A stretch of 64,000 bases of DNA, taken from NCBI RefSeq assembly GCF_947497125.1, contig NZ_CANMFI010000002.1, positions 62,001 through 126,000 of the forward strand. Direction: 5' to 3'. Positions 58,974 through 64,000 of the stretch are shown in pieces (the stretch's first letter is position 1; each line of letters opens with the position of its first letter). A model generated the notes under the pieces. That model searched no databases, was not told the DNA's origin, and saw nothing but the letters and a program-made list of their open reading frames with translations. Made by a program: the position numbers and the translations under genes. This DNA is from an uncultured Polaribacter sp. GTDB taxonomy: Bacteria; Bacteroidota; Bacteroidia; Flavobacteriales; Flavobacteriaceae.

Positions 58974-60194
58974 ATGAAAAATAAATTATTACTCATTATT
59001 TTTCTTATAATTCATTGCAGTTTTTTTGCCCAAGTACGTGTTTTTGGAACTGTAAAAACAACAAGTAATGTTCCGTTAGAAGGTGCAGCGGTGTATTTTA
59101 ACAATACAATGATAGGAACAACAACCAATGCAGAAGGAAAATTCTCATTAATTGTTACAGAAAAGAAACAGCAGTTAATTGTCTCTTTTTTAGGTTATAC
59201 CACCACCACTTATACGTTAGAAGCAAAAAACCACAAACAGAAACTTCTTTTTATTCTTGAAGAAGAAGAAAATATGTTAGATGAAATTGTCATTCAAAAA
59301 ACGAAGTACAATCAATATTGGAAACATAATCTAGAAACTTTTAAAAGAGAGTTTATAGGGTTGACGACTCTTTCTAAAACATGTAAAATTTTAAACCCAA
59401 AAGTACTGCATTTTAATTATGATGCCTCTAAAAATATATTGACGGCAACAGCCAGAGAACCGCTTAAAATTGAACACAAAGGCTTGGGATATTTAATAAT
59501 TTACGACCTTGTTAGTTTTATAAGAGAAGGCAACTATGTATCTTATCTTGGATATACACAATACAGAAAATTAAAAGGAAATAAAAGAACAGAAAAACGC
59601 TGGCAAGAGAACAGACTACTAACCTACAATGGCTCTCCTTTTCATTTTTACAAAGCAGCTATAAATCATCAGCTAAAAGAAGAAGGATTTAATGTAGCGC
59701 TTTTTAAAAGAGTTTTTAATAAAAATAGACCCTCTGAAAAAGACATACGAGCAGCAAGAAGTTTGATAAGAAGTCATAGAAAAAACAACCAAACAGAAAA
59801 GGTTTTAAAAATTTCATCAAAAGAAATTGATACTGCTTATGCAATCTTAAAAAAAGCAAAATTACCCAAGTTTAAAGACTTTGCCTACCAACAAAATAGT
59901 ACACACGATTCTATTATCAGTCTAAAAAATAACAGTATTTACTTAGATTTTAAAGATAATTTAAGCGTTGTATATAATAGAGAAAAAGAAGAAAAAGGGT
60001 ATCTTTTAAGAACTCCTTTTAGCAAAAGAAAAGATGCTAACTTTCAACATTCTTATATAATACCCTCTACACTACCGAGTCAATTGAGTGAAAAAGGAAT
60101 TTTAGTAAATCCGTTAGATGTGATTTATGAGGGTTATTGGTCTTTCGAAAAGTTTGCCAATTCGCTGCCATTAGACTACAGCCCAAACAAATAA
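58974..60194 (+). CDS. Secreted protein with CarboxypepD-regulatory-like domain
   Basis: A 406-residue exported protein. Sec signal peptide at 1-20 (ending HCSFFAQ) is followed by a beta-sandwich regulatory-like domain (about 23-95, VFGTVKTTSNVPLEGAAVYF and TTNAEGKFSLIV, then a FLGYTTTTYTL strand), as in many TonB-dependent receptor N-termini, but no receptor barrel follows. The rest, rich in Lys and Tyr, is unrecognised. Likely an envelope protein of unknown role. Confidence 0.8.
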   Translation: MKNKLLLIIFLIIHCSFFAQVRVFGTVKTTSNVPLEGAAVYFNNTMIGTTTNAEGKFSLIVTEKKQQLIVSFLGYTTTTYTLEAKNHKQKLLFILEEEENMLDEIVIQKTKYNQYWKHNLETFKREFIGLTTLSKTCKILNPKVLHFNYDASKNILTATAREPLKIEHKGLGYLIIYDLVSFIREGNYVSYLGYTQYRKLKGNKRTEKRWQENRLLTYNGSPFHFYKAAINHQLKEEGFNVALFKRVFNKNRPSEKDIRAARSLIRSHRKNNQTEKVLKISSKEIDTAYAILKKAKLPKFKDFAYQQNSTHDSIISLKNNSIYLDFKDNLSVVYNREKEEKGYLLRTPFSKRKDANFQHSYIIPSTLPSQLSEKGILVNPLDVIYEGYWSFEKFANSLPLDYSPNK

Positions 60195-60203
60195 CATAAA
60201 TGG

Positions 60204-61442
60204 CTAAGAATTTTTAACCTCTATCCATTTACTCATATATTTTGTTGCTTGTAAAGTGTGATGTTGCAATAAGCTACCCATAAAATTATGCAATCTATGT
60301 GTTTTTAAATCCCTAATTGTCTCATTAATTTTATGAATAAAAAGAGGTTGTATTTTTTCTTTGTCATAAATCTGATCAATTATTTTAACTCCATTTTCTT
60401 GAGACAGTTGCCAAGTTTGTTCATCAGAATACAATTGAATAGCGCGTTCAGAAAATTGTTTAAAATTATCTTCAACAAAACCATTCCAAGGCAAAGCACC
60501 AGACATTCCTTCTGCACCAATTGATGAGGTTACACTAGGTGTACCGCACAACATTGCTTCTGTCAATTTTCCTTTTATTCCTGCTCCAAAACGCAAAGGA
60601 GCTAGAACAGCTTTTGCTTTTTCAACTACCTCTGCTGCATCTTCTGCAAATCCTTTTATTAAAAATCCTTCTTTTTTATGATGTAATTCATTTATTTGTT
60701 GGGTAGCATAAGCGCCATAAACATGCATTTCTGCTTCTGGTAATCTTGTTTTAATAAGAGGCCAAATTTCTTTTTTTAAAGTTAAAACTGCATCTACGTT
60801 TGGTTGATGAAAAAAATTACCAATAAAAACAAAGTGAGCTCTTTCTTTAAACGACAACCATTTGTTTTGATGAGCAGTGTCAATTTTATCTAACAGAAAA
60901 GGTAAATAACAAAGAATTTTATCATCAATTTTAAAAACCTCTTTTAAAAGATTCATTTCAAAAGTTGAGATAATAAGAGTTGTATCACATCTTAAAATAG
61001 CGGCAATTTCTCTTTTAGCATCCTTAAATCCTAACAACTCCTGTTTGTTAAACGCTTCTTTTTTCTTTAACTGTTGCTGTCTAAATTTTCTTAAAAAATG
61101 TAAGTCTTCAGTGTCTAAAACACGAAGTGCTGATGGACAATTTTCTGCAACTCGCCAACCAAATTGTTCTTCAATCATAAAACGATCAAACATAACTATG
61201 GTAGGTTGCAACTCTTTTATAAATACATCAAAAGAACTGTCATTTAAAGCAATAACAGTTTCTTTTACACCTATAGATGTTAGGTTAAAAGCATTCTCTG
61301 GCTTATTAGCAGCACATGCAAAAGTTACGTTGTAATCTTGTTTTAAAAATAGGTTAATTAACTGCAACATTCTACTACCAGCAGCAGAAGAGTTAGGTGC
61401 AACCCAAACATAACCAACTATTAAAACATGCAACTTACTCAA
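60204..61442 (-). CDS. GT4-like glycosyltransferase
   Basis: Glycosyltransferase of 412 residues with a GT-B fold. N-terminal Rossmann part begins MSKLHVLIVGYVWVAPNSSAAGSR; the C-terminal nucleotide-sugar binding part has FVFIGNFFHQPNVDAV, EAEMHVYGAYATQQ and LRFGAGIKGKLTEAMLCGTPSVTSSIGAEG, matching the EAMxxGxPVV-type C-terminal motif of GT4 enzymes. Its ATG overlaps the upstream heme-binding gene stop by 8 nt. Acceptor and donor sugars unknown. Confidence 0.88.
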   Translation of the reverse strand: MSKLHVLIVGYVWVAPNSSAAGSRMLQLINLFLKQDYNVTFACAANKPENAFNLTSIGVKETVIALNDSSFDVFIKELQPTIVMFDRFMIEEQFGWRVAENCPSALRVLDTEDLHFLRKFRQQQLKKKEAFNKQELLGFKDAKREIAAILRCDTTLIISTFEMNLLKEVFKIDDKILCYLPFLLDKIDTAHQNKWLSFKERAHFVFIGNFFHQPNVDAVLTLKKEIWPLIKTRLPEAEMHVYGAYATQQINELHHKKEGFLIKGFAEDAAEVVEKAKAVLAPLRFGAGIKGKLTEAMLCGTPSVTSSIGAEGMSGALPWNGFVEDNFKQFSERAIQLYSDEQTWQLSQENGVKIIDQIYDKEKIQPLFIHKINETIRDLKTHRLHNFMGSLLQHHTLQATKYMSKWIEVKNS

Positions 61443-61917
61443 CTATTGTAGCGTTCATTTGTTGTTTGTAATCTGCTTGTGTTTTTTTTGCCCAATCAAC
61501 TACAGCAGTTATTTGTGCAGGTGTTAAATTTGCATCAGAATGAGTAAGTGTATAAGATTTTAAAGGCATTTCTCCTTCTTCAACCTCTTCATGTAATTCA
61601 TCCATTTTATGCTCTTTTCTCTTTAACGAATAGCTGTCCCAAGTAGAAAAGTTTAAGTGTTTTTTACCATCTTTAACATGGCTCTCTAACCAAAAATTAA
61701 CCGGTGTAATATTATTATACCAAGGATAATTTGTTTTATTAGAATGACAATCGAAACAACTTTCTTTTAAAACTTTAAGCACTTCTTCTGACGGATTTGT
61801 TTCGGCTATAAAAGCAATTGTAGACGTTATTTCTCCTTCATTTTTAACAGGGCTAAAAAATTGAGCAATTATAAATACAACTCCTAAAACCCAACCGATC
61901 TTTTTGGCTATTTTCAT
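61435..61917 (-). CDS. Haem-binding domain protein with CxxCH
   Basis: Membrane-anchored protein of 160 residues of the haem-binding (Haem_bd) type. N-terminal TM anchor at 7-22, then a periplasmic domain with CFDCH (C54, C57, H58), a c-type haem motif, and a downstream EEGEMPLKSYTLTH methionine candidate for the second axial ligand, before a C-terminal helix. It overlaps the glycosyltransferase gene by 8 nt, so the two are translationally coupled, an odd pair with no obvious link. Confidence 0.85.
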   Translation of the reverse strand: MKIAKKIGWVLGVVFIIAQFFSPVKNEGEITSTIAFIAETNPSEEVLKVLKESCFDCHSNKTNYPWYNNITPVNFWLESHVKDGKKHLNFSTWDSYSLKRKEHKMDELHEEVEEGEMPLKSYTLTHSDANLTPAQITAVVDWAKKTQADYKQQMNATIVE

Positions 61918-61986
61918 TTGATGATATTTTAAGTATTAAAGAATGTAAATCTAGTTAATTCTCTTATAATTCTCTAAAAATATATG

Positions 61987-61994
61987 TATTTTTG
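61987..61994 (+). promoter_or_regulatory. lpdA promoter -7 element with direct repeat upstream
   Basis: TATTTTTG matches TAnnTTTG, 20 nt upstream of the lpdA ATG. A direct repeat AATTCTCT occurs at 61957-61964 and 61968-61975, 11 bp apart (one helical turn), just upstream of the -7 element. It could be an activator site. Confidence 0.45.
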
Positions 61995-62014
61995 TATTTC
62001 AAAAATTAAGTACA

Positions 62015-63415
62015 ATGAAATACGACATCATCGTTATTGGTTCTGGTCCTGGTGGATATATTGCCGCAGTTAGAGCCTCTCAATTAGGAAAAAAGGTAGC
62101 AATTATTGAAAAATACTCAACACTAGGAGGCACTTGCTTAAACGTTGGCTGCATTCCTTCTAAAGCTTTATTAGACTCTTCTCATCATTTTTATGATGCC
62201 GTTACTCACTTTGAAGAGCATGGTATTTCTGTTGAAAATCCAACGTTCGATTTTAGCAAAATGATTGATAGAAAGGCGAAAGTAGTAGAAACTACTACTG
62301 GCGGAATTAAGTACTTAATGGACAAAAACAATATTGATGTTTTTGAAGGTTTGGGGTCTTTTGAAGATACCACTCATGTAAAAATAACAAAAAACGATGG
62401 TTCATCAGAAATAATTGAAGGTACCAACACTATAATTGCAACAGGTTCTAAACCTGCAAATTTGCCTTTTATTTCTTTAGATAAAGAGCGTGTAATTACC
62501 TCTACAGAAGCTTTAAAATTACCTGAAGTACCCAAACATTTAATTGTTATTGGTGGTGGTGTTATTGGCTTAGAACTTGGGTCTGTTTACAAAAGATTAG
62601 GAGCAGATGTTACTGTTGTAGAATATGCTAATAAGATTACACCTAGCATGGATGCAGACGTTTCTAAAGAACTTCAAAAAGTATTAAAAAAACAAGGAAT
62701 TAAATTTGCCACAAACCACTGTGTAAAATCAGTAGAAAGAAATGGTAATGAAATTACTGTAAAAGCAACCAACAAAAAAGAGGAGTTAATTGAGTTTAAA
62801 GGAGATTACTGTTTAGTTGCTGTTGGTAGAAAAGCGTACACAGCTGGCTTAGGTTTAGAAAAAATTGGTGTAGAAGTAAATGAACGTGGGCAAGTAACTA
62901 CTAACGAACACTTACAGACAAATATTTCTAATATTTATGCTATTGGTGATGTTGTAAAAGGTGCAATGCTAGCTCACAAAGCAGAAGAAGAAGGAGTTGT
63001 TGTTGCAGAATATTTAGCAGGCGAAAAGCCACATATTAACTACAATTTAATTCCGGGTATAGTTTATACTTGGCCAGAAGTTGCTGCTGTTGGTAAAACA
63101 GAAGAAGAACTAAAGGAGGCTAAAATAGATTATAAAGCCGGTAAATTCTCTATGAGAGCTTTAGGTAGATCTAGAGCTAGTGGAGATACAGATGGTTTTG
63201 TGAAAGTATTAGCAGATAAAAATACCGATGAAATTTTAGGAGTTCATATGGTAGGTGCACGTGTTGCCGATTTAATTATGGAAGCTGCTGTTGCCATGGA
63301 ATATAGAGCCTCTGCAGAAGATTTAGCAAGAATTTGTCATGGTCATCCAACCTATTCAGAAGCTGTTAAAGAAGCTGCTAAAGCTGCATGGGATGGCAAA
63401 CCTTTAAATGCATAA
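62015..63415 (+). CDS. lpdA: Dihydrolipoyl dehydrogenase
   Basis: FAD-dependent E3 of 2-oxoacid dehydrogenase and glycine cleavage complexes, 466 residues. N-terminal FAD motif IGSGPGGYIAAVRA; redox disulfide GGTCLNVGCIPSK with C41 and C46; NAD motif IGGGVIGLELGSVY; C-terminal dimer interface with HGHPTYSEAVKEA supplying the His-Glu pair. The E1 beta gene (pdhB) is elsewhere in the window, on the plus strand but not in the same operon. A terminator follows. Confidence 0.96.
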   Translation: MKYDIIVIGSGPGGYIAAVRASQLGKKVAIIEKYSTLGGTCLNVGCIPSKALLDSSHHFYDAVTHFEEHGISVENPTFDFSKMIDRKAKVVETTTGGIKYLMDKNNIDVFEGLGSFEDTTHVKITKNDGSSEIIEGTNTIIATGSKPANLPFISLDKERVITSTEALKLPEVPKHLIVIGGGVIGLELGSVYKRLGADVTVVEYANKITPSMDADVSKELQKVLKKQGIKFATNHCVKSVERNGNEITVKATNKKEELIEFKGDYCLVAVGRKAYTAGLGLEKIGVEVNERGQVTTNEHLQTNISNIYAIGDVVKGAMLAHKAEEEGVVVAEYLAGEKPHINYNLIPGIVYTWPEVAAVGKTEEELKEAKIDYKAGKFSMRALGRSRASGDTDGFVKVLADKNTDEILGVHMVGARVADLIMEAAVAMEYRASAEDLARICHGHPTYSEAVKEAAKAAWDGKPLNA

Positions 63416-63438
63416 TACTATTTAAAATAGTAATTTTT

Positions 63439-63473
63439 AAACCTCATAGAAAAAATTCTGTGAGGTTTTTATT
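63439..63473 (+). terminator. Intrinsic terminator of lpdA
   Basis: A 12-bp stem (63439-63450 with 63457-63468, one G-T pair) with a 6-nt loop and a T run, 23 nt after lpdA. Confidence 0.82.
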
Positions 63474-63531
63474 TGTAAAAATAAATAACGAATCTTGATT
63501 AAAAATAAAGCAATCTATACAATAAGTATTG

Positions 63532-63539
63532 TATTTTTG
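63532..63539 (+). promoter_or_regulatory. pabB promoter -7 element
   Basis: TATTTTTG matches TAnnTTTG and ends 9 nt before the pabB ATG. Inverted repeat ATACAAT-N4-ATTGTAT (63517-63534) overlaps it and may be a regulatory site. Confidence 0.45.
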
Positions 63540-63548
63540 AAGTAAGAT

Positions 63549-64000
63549 ATGCAAAGAACAACACGTACTTTTTCTATTGATAATATTGCTGACTTTAAAA
63601 ACAATTTATTGTCTTGGTCTCAGCAATTCGAAACGATTATTTGGTTAGACTCTAACAACTACCAACAAAAATATTCATCATTTAATTGCGCTCTTGCTGC
63701 AGATGATTTTACTTCAATAAAAACAGATTACTACAACGCGTTTCAAAAGCTAAAAGAATACCAAACAATTACCAAAGATTATATTTTTGGGTACATTACT
63801 TATGATGTTAAAAATGATGTAGAGCAACTAACGTCAAATAATTTAGATTATTTAGACTTTGCAGATTTGTATTTTTTTCAGCCTAAAAAGCTAATTTTTA
63901 TTAAAGAAAATAAAGTAGAATTTCTGTATTTAAAAATGGTTGATGATGAAATAGACAATGATTTCAACACTATTTTAGAGTATCAAAAATCAGAATTAAA
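63549..64000 (+). CDS. pabB: Aminodeoxychorismate synthase component I-like (partial, 3' end off window)
   Basis: Open from the ATG at 63549 to the window edge, 150 residues visible. The N-terminal part of an anthranilate synthase component I/PabB family chorismate enzyme: MQRTTRTFSIDNIADFK, WLDSNNYQQKY, IFGYITYDVKNDVEQL, and LYFFQPKKLIFI. The short N-terminal domain and the FGYITYD/FFQPKK pattern favour PabB (4-amino-4-deoxychorismate for folate) over TrpE. The catalytic chorismate-binding domain lies beyond the window, so the assignment is moderate. Confidence 0.75.
   Translation, partial: MQRTTRTFSIDNIADFKNNLLSWSQQFETIIWLDSNNYQQKYSSFNCALAADDFTSIKTDYYNAFQKLKEYQTITKDYIFGYITYDVKNDVEQLTSNNLDYLDFADLYFFQPKKLIFIKENKVEFLYLKMVDDEIDNDFNTILEYQKSEL

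Noticed and set aside
1..64000. CRISPR array, prophage or genomic island
   Set aside because: No regularly spaced repeats, cas, integrase, transposase or phage structural genes were seen, and gene content is core metabolism.

Overview
The window is AT-rich, tightly packed bacterial chromosome, almost certainly from a marine-type member of the Flavobacteriaceae (Bacteroidetes). Four things point there. A gliding-motility GldA-type ABC ATPase sits at the left edge. A secreted metalloprotease carries a type IX secretion C-terminal sorting domain. Many promoters show the Bacteroidetes -7 element TAnnTTTG. Several families are typical of flavobacteria, such as DUF3127, the monothiol thioredoxin-like protein and small lipoproteins. 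The genus (Polaribacter- or Tenacibaculum-like) is a guess. I see no phage, integrase, transposase, CRISPR array or toxin-antitoxin pair, so this reads as core genome.

Layout. 1-5 kb: gldA (partial), the M12B-type protease, and a kinase-less cluster of a receiver protein, an HPt protein and a LytTR regulator. 5-10.6 kb: lipid and cofactor genes (fabH-accB-accC; pdxA-DUF177-rpmF; divergent ribE). 10.8-19.3 kb: a CAU-anticodon tRNA, a polyprenyl synthase, a TetR-controlled RND efflux operon and recX. 19.4-26.2 kb: small lipoproteins, an SDR threonine dehydrogenase-like enzyme, MazG-like, a Kir-type potassium channel with tag, and folA. 26.3-32.6 kb: thyA, a nucleoside transporter, a bifunctional-nuclease family protein, etfBA and pdhB. 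32.8-39.5 kb: soluble and membrane pyrophosphatases, pckA and a saccharopine dehydrogenase-family enzyme. 39.5-50.3 kb: a cysteine-free thioredoxin-like protein, metallophosphoesterase, fatty acid hydroxylase, polA, Sua5/TsaC, a long RluA enzyme, aat, a VTT/DedA-like membrane protein, DUF1456 and DUF3127. 50.3-64 kb: flavin reductase, an orphan histidine kinase, an aspartic-protease-like lipoprotein, HIT, greA, a Rieske-like lipoprotein, purK-purE, an M3 peptidase, a glycosyltransferase, lpdA and the start of pabB.

Working together. Clear functional units are fatty-acid initiation (fabH with the accBC subunits of acetyl-CoA carboxylase), thymidylate/folate metabolism (thyA-folA, preceded by a nucleoside importer), electron-transfer flavoprotein (etfBA), the efflux operon (regulator, outer-membrane factor, adaptor, permease, then a terminator) and AIR carboxylation (purK-purE). 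Intrinsic terminators divide these units well.

I did not find a clearly new multi-gene system. The best leads are smaller. They are a dispersed palindromic repeat family with compensatory base changes; inverted repeats over the promoters of the TetR/RND, fabH-acc, etf, protease and pckA genes; a terminator-like hairpin at the start of the predicted greA leader; and degenerate redox proteins (a Rieske-like lipoprotein without histidine ligands and a cysteine-free thioredoxin fold).
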